A DNA stretch of 64,000 nucleotides from Phoma sp. XZ068 (lineage: Eukaryota; Ascomycota; Dothideomycetes; Pleosporales; Didymellaceae). Positions 49,096 to 59,831 of this stretch are shown one piece after another. The notes beneath the pieces are model-generated. The model was not told where the DNA came from and did no database searches. It saw only the letters and a program-made list of their open reading frames with translations. The stretch covers positions 1,240,001 through 1,304,000 of the forward strand of contig RBKR01000010.1 of the NCBI GenBank assembly GCA_004835665.1, in the 5' to 3' direction. Made by a program: the position numbers and the translations under genes. Position 1 is the first letter of the stretch; each line of letters opens with the position of its first letter.

Positions 49096-50130
49096 ATGCT
49101 GGAAGGAGACAAGGAACGAGATGCTTTCGTGCGACTTGACCCAAGTGGCTTTCACATTCGACATCCACCTCCGCCGCACGAGCTTGACACATTCCTCACA
49201 CCAGATGCGAAGCTCTTCCAGACGATTCACATGGGCGCAGCAGTAGTCGATCGAGGGTGTTACGAGCTTGTAGTCAATGGCCTCGTGGAACGCCCGCTTG
49301 CTTTGAAATTGGATCAGCTAAGACAGCTACCACCAACCACGATCACAGCGTTCCACGAGTGCTACGGAAGCCCTTTGAAGCCACCTGTTGAGGCATATTG
49401 GCGCATTGGTAACGTACAATGGACTGGTGTACGCTTGTCACATTTGCTTGACCTAGCCGGACTTGATGTCTCCTCGCAAGCAGCCTTCGTGTGGTCTGAA
49501 GGCCTCGACCGGGGCACGTTCGCCGGAGTGAACGCTGACCGGTACCAGAAAGATCTTCCCATCTCCAAAGCGCGGCAGCCGGAGGTTCTGGTGGCGTACG
49601 AGATGAATGGAGAGCCTCTGAGCAAGGAGCGCGGTGGCCCAGTGAGGCTCGTTGTTCCAGGCTATTTTGGGACAAACTCAACCAAGTGGCTCTGCAGGCT
49701 GTCAGTGAAAGCGGAACGTGCGCCAGGACCGTACACCACCACATTCTACAATGAGAAGGATCCGCGGGATCCTGAAGGGCTGAAGATGCGACCTGTCTGG
49801 AATGTTGAAGTCAACTCCATTATCACGAAACCTCGACCAGGGGAGATTATGATGAGCTCACATGTTGTAGTCCAAGGCTGGGCATGGGGCGATGATGGAG
49901 TCGCGAGGGTGGATGTGAGCAGCGATAATGGCCACACATGGACTTCAGCTTCTGTGGAAGTACGAGCCGAATACAGCTGGCAAAGGTTTGAGGCCAAGGT
50001 AGATGTGCCAAAGCCTGGCAGCTATCGCATTCTTGCCAGAGCGACCGCGCCTTCTGGCAATCAGCAACCTCTAAGCGGTCGAAGAAACCACGTCCATTCT
50101 GTCCACATCGAAATAGCAGAACCGGACTAA
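49096..50130 (+). CDS. Sulfite-oxidase-like molybdopterin (Moco) oxidoreductase
   Basis: Start at the ATG at 49096 (MLEGDKERDAFVRLDP); the frame is open to 49066 but without ATG. Single exon, 344 residues. The N-terminal two-thirds is the Moco-binding domain: YELVVNGLVERPL, FHECYGSPLKPP with the Cys that should ligate Mo, NVQWTGVRLSHLL, FVWSEGLDRG, YEMNGEPLSKERGGPVRLVV and GTNSTKWL. The C-terminal third is the Moco dimerisation domain (VNSIITKPRPGE, VVVQGWAWGDDGVARVDVSS, NGHTWTSA). There is no cytochrome b5 haem domain and no evident targeting signal, unlike animal sulfite oxidase or nitrate reductase. Fungal proteins of this form are usually annotated as sulfite oxidase; the natural substrate is not established. 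Confidence 0.9.
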   Translation: MLEGDKERDAFVRLDPSGFHIRHPPPPHELDTFLTPDAKLFQTIHMGAAVVDRGCYELVVNGLVERPLALKLDQLRQLPPTTITAFHECYGSPLKPPVEAYWRIGNVQWTGVRLSHLLDLAGLDVSSQAAFVWSEGLDRGTFAGVNADRYQKDLPISKARQPEVLVAYEMNGEPLSKERGGPVRLVVPGYFGTNSTKWLCRLSVKAERAPGPYTTTFYNEKDPRDPEGLKMRPVWNVEVNSIITKPRPGEIMMSSHVVVQGWAWGDDGVARVDVSSDNGHTWTSASVEVRAEYSWQRFEAKVDVPKPGSYRILARATAPSGNQQPLSGRRNHVHSVHIEIAEPD

Positions 50131-50274
50131 CTGCCAACGAGACTGGGCATGACGTGCAGCCTCGCGCCCGAATCCCGTAGCAGCCTGCATGACTCCGCCA
50201 TGCACCAGCACGTCTATGTTTCACGATTCTAAACGCAAACCTCCTTATATCAGCCATCCTGTCGCTAACACATC

Positions 50275-51379
50275 ATGGCAACGAGATCAGCATACGCACG
50301 GCGGAACTGGTTTTGTCGGCGGACATATTTTGAAAGTGCTGGTGGAAAGAGGGTATGTCGATTTCATGCTGTCCTCAGAAGCCACCCTAAATCACCTACA
50401 ATCCTGTACTTCAGCCACCCTATCCCTAATCCTACCCCCTCGCTCTCTTTCATCCAAAATCTAACATAACCCCAGGCACTCCGTTGTCCTCGCCGTCCGC
50501 AGAGATTCAAAAGGTCAGGAGATCATCGACGCCTACAAAAGCAGCAACACAATCACCCACATCGCTGTCGGCGACATCGCCTTGCCCAACGCCTTCTCCG
50601 CAGCCCTCTTGGCAAACCCCGACGTCGAGGGTATTATCCACGCAGCAAGCCCATTTCACTTCCGCGCGGCAAATATTGAAACCGATCTCCTTCAGCCCGC
50701 TATCAACGGCACTACCGGGATCTTGAAAGCTGTCAAGGAGTTTGCACCTGGTGTCAAGAAAGTCGTTATCACGTCTTCCATGGCCGCTGTTGTGAACCCG
50801 TTCAATCAACCAGACGAATACACTGAAGGGTCATGGAACCCAATCACACACGAGCAAGCCTTGTCAAATCCGATAATGGGGTATCTCGGCAGCAAGGCAT
50901 TTGCTGAACGCGCAGCGTGGGAGTTCGTCAAGAAAGAAATGCCTGGCTTTGAGATAGCCACGATCAACCCTCCAATTGTGCTTGGTCCTGTAATACAGCA
51001 CATCTCTAGCCTCGAGCAGATCAACACGTCCAACGAAGCCATAGCAGACATTGTGCAAGGGAAATGGAGAGATGGTGCACCGCAGACATCTATGAATTCA
51101 TGGGTGGATGTGCGCGACGTTGCTTTAGCACACGTTCTCGCTCTGGAGAAATCGGAAGCGAACGGGAGGAGGTTCTAGATGCAGGGTGGGTTTTTGACGC
51201 ATAAGGACTATGTGAGTATTGCGCGAAAGAATTTCCCTGCTTTAGGAGGGAGGCTGCCAGAGAAGCTGGAGGAGGAAATGACTAACGATGCGAAGGTGGA
51301 CACGAAGCCTGCGAGGGAGGTGCTTGGGATTGAATTTGGTGGGTTGGAGAAGAGTGTGACAGATACGATAAGAGTCTAG
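50275..51379 (+). pseudogene. NAD(P)-dependent epimerase / dihydroflavonol-4-reductase-like gene, broken
   Basis: The Rossmann start GGTGFVGGHILKVLVERG is at 50304-50350, and a clean intron (gtatgt to ccccag, ending at 50475) joins it to HSVVLAVRRDSKG. ASPFHF, VVITSSMAAV, YLGSKAFAE (Y-x3-K) and INPPIVLGP follow, as in extended SDRs acting on carbonyls of phenylpropanoid-type or aldehyde substrates. Two lesions: the ATG frame at 50275 is out of register with the GGTGFVGG frame, with a small indel between 50290 and 50302 that also removes the preceding VT; and an in-frame TAG at 51176-51178 stops the protein, after which the same frame continues with 66 more family-like codons (GGFLTHKDYVSIARKNFPAL) to 51379. 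Probably non-functional. Confidence 0.78.
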
Positions 51380-52129
51380 TATACAATTCTGGTTCTCTGT
51401 GTTTGGCCATTCTGAAGTGGTTTCGCAAATTCATAGTGACTTTGGCTTTAACGTACTCTTACCAATTAGAATAAGCTAGCAGATCTACCGCCAACCCATA
51501 GTCGAGAAGATGTACGGGGCCCATATTTCCCTATTTAGAGTCAGATGCAGAGTTGCTACTCTCCAATCCAAAACCACCCTCCATAGGCTCCGCTGGCTAA
51601 ATGCTGTTGCCCGTTTCCGGCAGTCCAACAGGCGTGGCGAGCGTTCCGGCAGGTTTAGAACACTCCTTCCAGGCCGCAAAGTCTACTCGGGCGTAAATGC
51701 TGGTTAGGACCGATCCTGGAGCTATGCCGTTCGACCATTCCATTAGCCGTTCATGCTGTTGTTCGCAGATCCCCAAAGCGACAGCGACAGCGGCAACATC
51801 AAGACACGGCCGAGGCTACAATGATCGACGATGCTTGCTTTATGACCTTGCAGCGATGTCCAGCTGTGGGCTTAGAACCTTATGTTCAGCCGGTACCCGC
51901 AGCGAAGCCTACAAGCCTACACGGACAAGACTTCACTCACGCTACACAAGAGGCAATTGTACAGCAAGAAGAAGAAGAAGAAGAAGAAGAAGAAGAAGCG
52001 ACGGCATCAACATGTCTCCTCCCGGACAATGAGTTGCGCGCGCCTGCAAGGAGTTTGTCTATGCTGCTTTAAGGCACAGCGCCCCAAAGAATTTTCGACA
52101 AGCTTGCAAGTCTGAGCATAGATGCAGCA
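51380..52129. other. Intergenic with a GAA/AAG microsatellite
   Basis: A run of about eleven AAG/GAA units lies at 51966-51998. Overlapping open frames here are low-complexity and not called. Confidence 0.5.
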
Positions 52130-52348
52130 TTGGCGGACTGTCTCAAAAAGTGCAAAAAAGAGCTGCACAAGATTCTAGCTGACCAAGAACGGTACCCGGT
52201 AACGTACAATAATTACTTCACCACCACCAGACAAAAGCAACGACAGCGAAAGCACGACAAGATTGTAGAATGTGCAAACAATTTGTTTAGGCATGTACCT
52301 CCTTTCAATACCGCCTACAACTGTGCAGGAGAATACCGCCTGACATGA
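52130..52348 (+). pseudogene. Possible dynamin-like GTPase C-terminal (GED-side) fragment
   Basis: ELHKILADQERYPVTYNNYF resembles the segment of fungal dynamin-like (Mx-type) proteins reading roughly ELxxILxDExxxPxTYNHYY, and it is followed by QKQRQRKHDKIVECANN. No GTPase domain is found nearby. The call rests on one short segment. Confidence 0.35.
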
Positions 52349-52369
52349 GAATCTTTGTGCAGACGGTCT

Positions 52370-53155
52370 TGGCGCCTATTTAGAAAAACCGCTTAGTCAA
52401 CTTTTCTTACACCTTTAAGCACAGTGCCTAAAAAGCGGCTATATGTAAAGTTCAGGTTGATTTCAGCTAGGTCAGGCACGTTAAGCTTAAATCATGCTGG
52501 AGTGATTCTATAAAAGGGGTTCCTGTGCAGTCTCGCTCCCAAAGTCACAACCTCACCGTTCTATTTAACTCCTATTTCTCGCCAAGCCACTCTGTCTGTT
52601 CAGCCAATCTTAGATTCATTCACGCACAATGCTAACAAGTCAAATACCTACTTCTTATCAAACAGGGCTTGATCTGGCTGATCGCCAGCGCCTTAGTCAA
52701 GCCAAGTTCGAGAGATATCTGGATACACCGGATTACGAAGATAATCGTGTCAACACTGATAGTAAAAAGTACTAGGAGTGGTTGATAAGGATTTGGAACC
52801 AGTACGTACCTTATCCACTCTAATGCAACTTTGGGCTCACACTCAATTTCCAGGTACTTTCACGACAATGGCATTGATCCTGACTCTATGTGGATAGGAT
52901 TATGTGAAGGGGAGAAAAATGCAACAATCTGGTGCAAAACATTCTTCTCAGATTATATTAACAACTTAATAAGACAGATCTTATCCCTTTTAGCTAAGGA
53001 ATATATCAACAAACGCATGCTCAATTGTGCGAGCATAGTACTTTCAATGTGGCGCAAGCTAGTTGAGGAGGCGGACCTGACAGTTCTTAAGGCAAGAAGA
53101 GAGCTAGAACCTCATGAATCTGAGAAGTAGCGACTTAGATTCTACAATCATAGTG
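52370..53155 (+). pseudogene. DUF3435 recombinase-family relic, copy 1 (plus strand)
   Basis: Starts GGCGCC and is homologous in inverted orientation to 63999-63215. After an ATG at 52629 it reads LADRQRLSQAKFERY, KKY-stop-EWLIRIWN, then over a 51-nt intron (gtacgt to ttccag) YFHDNGIDPDSMWIGLCEGE, IWCKTFFSDYI, YINKRMLNCASIVLSMWRKL and ELEPHESEK-stop. The stops at the KKY|EWL and SEK|RLR positions are TAG where copy 2 has TGG. The second copy continues into a DUF3435 tyrosine-recombinase core, so this is the N-terminal part of that gene. The relic lacks the catalytic half. Confidence 0.65.
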
Positions 53156-53811
53156 GTGATAGTCTGGTGAGTTTCGTTCTGAATCATGCTAATGCTCTCT
53201 GTGATCACTTTCTTTCATGCGCATTCGGCCTGCTAGGACTCGTACTCTTGGCTACGTTAGGCATGAGTGGCATTATCGCTTCGTTCATTATATGCCTCCT
53301 CCTGGTTTTATCGCCCAACGTGTGGACTAAAGCTTTGTTTAGGCCATGAAACTCCTCGAAGTCGCTTGCTGTTGACGCTGTCGCCAAACCTTCTAGATCC
53401 TCTGAACCACACCGATGGGCATCCAACTCACAGGAATGCATCGTTTCTCTGCTGACGTTGGCTCGGCCCTTTCGTGACAGAGAGTCCGCTACCTGACGCT
53501 GTTTTAGGCTAAAATACGAGAAGTCCTCCTGGAGGTTCTCGCTGTCTGCCCGTTGGACATCTTCTATAATGTTCTCATGCCTCCACACGACTTTATGCTG
53601 GCAGTCGTGACAACATGTGTCAAAACGTACAAGGTGACAGCAGTGGGCAAGAATATGCAGTGAAATCATTGTCCGAGTAGCTCGTGCTTAGTTCTTTTAT
53701 CATGCTTCACTTCAGCCCGTAGGAGTTGCAAGTTCAATTTGGTCTTAATATGACCATCCGCAGATATTAATTGCCTAAACTCTTAGTAAACTTTGCTATA
53801 TCTTCTAACAG
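53156..53811. other. Region upstream of the tyrosinase relic
   Basis: It should hold the first exons of the tyrosinase if they survive; none was recognised. Confidence 0.4.
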
Positions 53812-55325
53812 CGCTACCGTGAGAAGCTAGATGATTTACTTGGTGTCGGGCGCCTCAATTCACACTGGCAAGAGCTAGGTCTTCTGCGTTAGTTCATCCA
53901 CAAAGAAGTACCCCTTGTTGGAGCCAGACTAGCTAACGACTATGTCAATCAGATGCAGAGTGGTGTTTACACTACCCAGAAGCATTCATATTCTGGCATC
54001 GAGCATATCTACGCTACGTTGAGGAGCTGATTGATTTCCCAATTCCATGCTGGAACTGCTTTGCCGCTGATACCAGTGATCCAACATCTCCTTTCGCGGG
54101 CCTCCCATCTATCTTCTTGGAGGAAACGTACGTACACTCTAGTGGCCAAGTGCGCAAGAACCCTCTCAAGTATTCATTGTCTTTGGACGGACAAAACAAA
54201 GCCGGCACAGGCAGGTACGTCTCACGCTATGCCGAACTCGAAGAAGGGCGCACGAACCCAAAATGGCCCCAAAAAATCCATCTCTTTAATCTCTACCATC
54301 GGCAGATCGCTGAAGCTTTTTCCCAAAAAGACTTCTCTTTGTCTGAGGGTCATGGGTTCCCCTGGGCGAATGTGCCTGAATTCTCAGACAACCAACCGGA
54401 CGTACTGTACCCGGCTCCAGCCCGTCAGTATTTCGATGGCCTTTTTGAACAAGTACATGACAATTACCACGGTTGGATTGGCCACGATATGGTGAGAATA
54501 CATGACAGTCACAGTTCTGTAACTCATATCCGTACGCTGACACACCAAGGCTGACAACTCTTACACTGCGTTTGATCCTGTCTTCCTGAGTTATCACTGC
54601 AACATGGATCGTATTGCAGACTGTTACCTTCAACAGGACCTCGGTCGATCTTTTTCTTCGAACTTCCCTCTTCGTCCTTTCGTGGATGGGGCCACTCGGC
54701 TAGCATACGACGAACCAAATGCGTGGAGATATATAACAATAGGTGACACGGCCAAACCGGTTGTAGCAAATTGATTTTCCTATGCGAAGCCAGCAACAGC
54801 AGACTATTTGCTCCTCCATCACAGGTCGCTCCTGGAAGCCGATCGCCCATCTGGTGGAACGTCGCTCGCTCAAGACCATTCAAGCGTACAAACCCTGCAT
54901 CATGACAGCAAAATTGAGCAGGCCTGTTCCCAAAATAAAGGAAATCAGTCTCCATACGTTGTATTTACCGGCGTTGCGTGTCTTAAAGATTCTTTCCAAA
55001 TCGACGTTTTTGTAGACGGACAGGATACTTGTACCCCAGATCCTGTAAGAAATCCCTGCTACGTAGGTCGAATCACCAGACTGGGTATGGGAAACGGAAG
55101 GGTGGACCTGAAGGACTACGCAATTCCCAGAGGTGCGATAAGAAGGCTATCTCACGTGTGCTGAGCGCTACATGCGTGAGAGACAAGCTGGCCCAGGGTG
55201 CGATGATTTCCCAAATTGTTACTGAATTACACACGGGCCGGATAGTTGAGGAGCATGAGTGGAGGAAATATCCAGGCTTTCTTGGTCAGCTTATGTGGAT
55301 GGAGGACTGTAACGTAGGGTTTTGA
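53812..55325 (+). pseudogene. Tyrosinase (polyphenol oxidase, type-3 copper) pseudogene
   Basis: Exons with good junctions: 53812-53887, 53953-54491 and from 54550. Joining the first two gives GLLHAEWCLHYPEAFIFWHR, the CuA site including the Cys for the Cys-His bridge. Exon 3 side: FEQVHDNYHGWIGHDM then FDPVFLSYHCNMDRIADCY, the CuB site with its three His. A TGA at 54772-54774 interrupts VVAN/FSYAKPATADY in an otherwise open frame (a Trp codon is expected), and the end of the protein (AISRVLSA, VTELHTG, EHEWRKYPGFLGQLMW) lies one frame away after a shift at 55095-55140. Earlier N-terminal exons are not found. Tyrosinases oxidise phenols to quinones for melanin or secondary metabolites. All six copper-site His appear present, so the inactivation looks recent. 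Confidence 0.8.
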
Positions 55326-56440
55326 ACTCATATTTGATCTTCACGGTCTTTCCACAACGTGCACACGCGCATTCTTTTGCTTCAAAATAGTCCACTATAA
55401 CCTGATATCAGCCCTTCAGCTAGGTAGATTAAAGTTTCCAGCTTGTGCTCCCTGAAGGACGTTTTGGCAGTACAGAGTTCAGAGCCTCTGCGCCCCCATA
55501 ATACTATGACCGTATGTCAGCTAGTTTCACAAGTGTCGTCAGATATCTCGATACATTCACGCAAGCGTATTCGAGTCGACATCGAAACCGTTTGGGCCGA
55601 ACCATGTCAGTAAATAGCAATGGTAAGGCTTTTTTCAGTCTAGCAGCGCAGCTCAGGATGTGTAGGAAGAAGATGCGGGCTACCTTGACAACTTTGCATC
55701 TTGGCAGACCATTGGTAGGCACTAGCGATCAGGTCGTTTGGAGACAAACGTGACAGAAGTTGTAGGAAAATACAGCTAATTAGATAACTTCAACTTTGGG
55801 TCCGATCAAACAGACGATACACTAATATTCCATCGCTGAATTGCCGGGGGCTAAAGATCGTCGAGCAGAAACGCAAGATCGTACCCTGCTCGACTATGCC
55901 ATTCGTGTCCGCCCCGGTCGACCGGCCTGAGATCCTCGCGTGGTCGCGCGACAAGTGCGCGCCGGTAATTTGAGCTGCGCACACGCTGGAGTGTTGACAG
56001 ACTACAGCAAGTCGCAGCTCGCAACGCAGTACGTTGGTGCTAGACTCCAGTAGCTAGCACAGCACTTCTGCGTTTGAACTCGCGTATGTTCTCAAGCACT
56101 CCGCTATCTGTTCTGCTTCGCTCTGCACCGAGTAGTGGGATACGTCTTCAAAAGTCAGTTGTGAAGGATCGCAGAGACACAAGTAGACCGTCTCTGTACG
56201 GCTATCCAACACGGCAAAATAGAGGCTTGCATCATCCTCGATGGTGCGGTACAGGATGGCCTGCGAGCAGACCGCCTTTGCGTTCTCGAGGTCTACGGTC
56301 CAAGTTGCCGCAATGTGAAAGCGGCTGGTACGCCCTTTCTGAACCAGAGGGATCACGACCTCCGGGTTATCACGAAGGTAGTCTTCGACACAGATAGTAT
56401 AACTCTGTCTGTCCATACATGCTATCTCAGAAACGCATCG
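55326..56440. other. Gene-poor stretch with possible receptor debris
   Basis: A minus-strand frame (56054-56500) ends in VSHYSVQSEAEQIAECLRTY and has protein-like composition but no family I know. Plus-strand words DYSKSQLATQY at about 56003 recall a degenerate P-loop region (GKSQLAIEY) of NB-ARC receptors. Confidence 0.35.
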
Positions 56441-56445
56441 CACGG

Positions 56446-56790
56446 TCAGGTCGTATAGCCTAGCTTGATGAGATAGCGTGCGACTGTCATGCGTGCGCAC
56501 CAGTCAATGTACGCAGCTGCCTGGCTGATGGCGAGAGGTATGCAGTCAAGCGCTTGTAGCAGCTCCACAGCGCTATCTTCGATCGGCGCATCGCGCAGCT
56601 TGTTGCGAAGCAGCTGCAGACCCTTGCCCTTATCTATCGCAAACACCTCTTTGATCTTGTTGTATCCCCTTGCCACCCTGTCCATATTGTCTACCACTAT
56701 CAGCCACCGCCCATTCGCCTCATCCTGCAGCCAGTCGCTGACCAGTCGCAGCACATTTGCCTTAAGCTTGTCGCCCTACCAGAAATACAA
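56446..56790 (-). pseudogene. NB-ARC receptor fragment
   Basis: VLRLVSDWLQDEANGRWLIV with VDNMD (Walker B region) and, after a deletion of about 40 residues, GKGLQLLRNKL, LLQALDCIPLAISQAAAYI and ARMTVARYL match the NB-ARC/TPR class of fungal receptors. P-loop and TPR domains are missing. Confidence 0.7.
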
Positions 56791-56860
56791 AATGTATTCG
56801 ACCATGAATAGATCCCGGCACAGAATCATACGTTACTCCAGGAAATTATCTGTCACTTAG

Positions 56861-57508
56861 AAAACTTATCTGAGATTCTGGTGGATGGAAGCTGTAACAA
56901 ATATGGACAGATACAAGCGCACAGCGTGCGGATTCGCAGTGCGGTCGAAAGTGGAGCATTCAAACTTCCTCCGTAATCTGTCAGATCGTCCACCAAACGT
57001 CACAGGAGGATGATTGGAAGAAGTAAATGCGCAAAAGGGAGACACAGATGCGTGAGAGGGAGATGGAAGCGTGCGAGAGAGAGAGAGTGTGTGTGAAATA
57101 GCCCAAAGGGGGAGAGATGTGAGCAAACGGGGTCGAGACGTAGGCAAGTGGGAGAGGGAATTGTGCAGAAGGAAAAGAGATTCAAATAGAAGAAAGAAAT
57201 GATTTGCAAGGACCAAAGTGCTAGAGAACACCAGCTAATGAGTGCGTACCTCGGGATATTCCCAAATTGACCGCTGTGGCTAAGGGGAATGGGATTGGAG
57301 CTAGAGTTGTAGTTCGAACATCTAGCTTTCGTGAGGCTCTCTTTAGCTCTTCTCGATCCTTCATAGAACATTTGTTTTGTGCCAGGTCATTCTCTCTACT
57401 GATGTCTGAATGCTGCAGATCTCTGCGCTCATTGGGATCCATATTACTTTGAACGATCGCAACGTCGGCCTTTTAACGCACAGTGGTGTTGGTGTCGATC
57501 ATGAGCGT
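56861..57508. other. Intergenic, purine-rich
   Basis: A GA-rich stretch (GAGAGAGAGAG at about 57074) between the NB-ARC relic and the transporter stop. No gene. Confidence 0.5.
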
Positions 57509-59218
57509 CTACGCAAACGACGGTTCATTCAACATCCTACTCTTCCTTCGCAAGGTCGCGCCATATGCTCTGAAAACTACAGGTATTGGTATCATGGCGG
57601 AAGCGAGGCAGGCGAGGAGTGTCCCTGCCCACTGTATGCCAAGCTGCTCGAACATCTGTGTAGAAAACAAGGGGAAGCCTGCCGCAACCGCAGAGCGAAG
57701 CATAACATTGGCCGCGACTGTCGAAGCTGCCCTGGTACGCAGTGCGTCAGTTGATGCGAGTAAAAGGCACATCGCCACAGGCATTGAGAAAGAGCAACGA
57801 CTCACAAGGGTAGATAAGCATCCACAAGATAGTTGAAGCATGGCAGAAAGATGCAGAGAACTCCAAAACCAATGAACACCCCGGCTGCAACCGGTGCCAT
57901 CCAATGAATTTCGTTCGTGAAACCTGTCCATGCGAACCTGCAAGATAAGTAAGCTCAAATGCATCTTTCAAAGTTGTGCACACGGGAACAGTTGCACATA
58001 CCAGAAGAGCCCAATCGGAAACACAAATGCCCCCAAAATGGGAGGGCCAAGGCGCCATTCCGGTACAACCTTGCCATCGTTCGCCTCAAGCTTCCGTGTG
58101 TACGGTCCATGCTGGCAAAGGATGAATACAAGAGCCATTACGACCCCTAGAAATAGTCCAAGGAAGGATAGTGATCTGATCCCTTCAGGCATTCCATGGA
58201 CATGGCTGAAGACATATGGATACGCTTTCAGCAGTGCGTAAACTAAACCATAGACAAACGACATATACATAGAAACTAAGAGCACGACGGGCTCTGTAGC
58301 GAGCATACGTATTGGCCTTGTTAAATACTTTCGTATCACTGCGTCAAAGTCCACCTCGATTCTTTCTTGCTCTGCGTGAATAGCCCAGTTACCCGTCTGT
58401 CGACGCATGAGCGCCGCTTTCTTGACCAAAACCAATGGGGCGGATGTTTCTTGCAAGAAGCATAGCAAGAAAAGGAAGTTGACAAGACTGAGTATGGCCG
58501 GTAGGTAAAGCGTCCAACGCCAACCCAGGTAGCTTGCCGCGATGAATTCCCCAATGAACGGTGCTAAAAATGGTCCACCGAAAACTGTCAGGGCATAGAA
58601 CTGTATCGCCATACCCCGATAAGTGTTGTTGTAAATGTCCGACAGCACCGCAGGAACTACACACAGCGGACTGGCACCAAACACACCAGCGAAAAAGCGG
58701 CAAATGATTAGTGTTTGGATGTCTTTGGAAGATGCGCTGCCGATGGTGAATATTGCAGAACCAAACATCCCGATGCAGAGTGGCCAGCGCCGTCCTATGA
58801 GCTCGGAACCAGGCGCCCAGAGAAACGGCCCAGATGCAAAGCCCAGGACAAAGAGACTCGTACCCAGGGCAGCGACAACCCTTCCAACTCCAAACTCCTG
58901 GCTAGCTCCAGCTTCACCTGCAGCGAAGATGGCGCTGTTGAAGGATGCGACAAATGTCCCACAACACGACGCAATGGCTATGTAGATTCTTGAGACGATG
59001 TCAGCACATTATTTACGGTCTTCGTGCAGACATGCTTACTTCTTCGATGTAGTCCAATGTTGCGGGTTCCAAGGATCGTGTGGCTCCTCAAACGTGACCA
59101 CGTACTCTTTGAAATCCGGACAATGTGAGGGGCGTGGTCTTCCGCCCCCCATAGGCATCCAGCCTGTCTTTGAGCCATGTTCATCTGACTCTTGACCACT
59201 CTCAGGTGTTGGGAGCAT
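57509..59218 (-). CDS. Major facilitator superfamily transporter (DHA1-type multidrug/H+ antiporter)
   Basis: Four exons: 59218-59040, 58988-58002, 57937-57806 and 57731-57509; introns of 51, 64 and 74 nt; 506 residues. The N-terminus reads FEEPHDPWNPQHW, the signature of fungal DHA1 drug transporters before the first membrane segment. Then IASCCGTFVASFNSAIF (TM1), GSELIGRRWPL in the TM2-3 loop, CRFFAGVFGASPLCVVPAVL (TM4) and YLGWRWTLYLPAIL follow. The C-terminal half after LVDAYL shows ASTVAANVMLRS and AGFPLFSTQMFEQLGIQWAG, both typical. About 12 membrane helices are expected. Exports small organic molecules with proton exchange across the plasma membrane. It is divergent from an aminotransferase gene 613 bp away, which suggests a small metabolite cluster (inference). 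Confidence 0.93.
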
Positions 59219-59831
59219 CTTTCGTAACGATGTAACTTCGATGGGTTGATGATAGCAGGGTCAAACAAATACCGGAGATGAGAGACAGCTAGAGGAAATT
59301 GATGGAGGTAACAAGCCATGGATATTTGATTGCATAAGCTCTTTCAAAGAAGTATCTTTGGAATCAAAATGGAAGGTGTATGCAGAGCCTTTGATAATTG
59401 GAGATAATGAGCGGAAGTGGCGGCAGATGGCGGCAGATGGCGGCGACCAGACTACAACGATCAAACAGCGAAGGTCAGCAAAATCGTTGTGTGCTTGCAG
59501 CATCCTAGACTATCGTCTTTTACTTTCATATGACTGGTAGTCATCATTCTTCTTCGGGTGACCGAGCCTAGCACGGCGTTCCGTGTTTTGCTCTCTCGGT
59601 CGGCGGCGGAGCGGCGGAGCGGGGAAGTGGCGGAGCGGGGTAGGCAGGAAAATCGTTACTTTCTGACATTCAGTCACGTTACAGACGACTATATTTGCAA
59701 ATTTTTGAACGCTTCTAGCGAGACGTTTCCCTCTCAATTAAACTACCTTACTATCCGAGCAAGTCCGAACGCCTCCACAGGTAGCAATATCTCTTGAGTG
59801 CGGCAAGAACTGACATCATCTTGCCTGCAGT
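59219..59831. promoter_or_regulatory. Intergenic between divergent MFS and aminotransferase genes
   Basis: 613 bp. Contains three GGCGGCAGAT units at 59418-59445 and GCGGAGCGG repeats at about 59602-59638. No defined site. Confidence 0.45.

Noticed and set aside
57959..58001. Early stop in the MFS transporter
   Set aside because: A 64-nt intron at 57938-58001 removes it and restores TM-helix coding.
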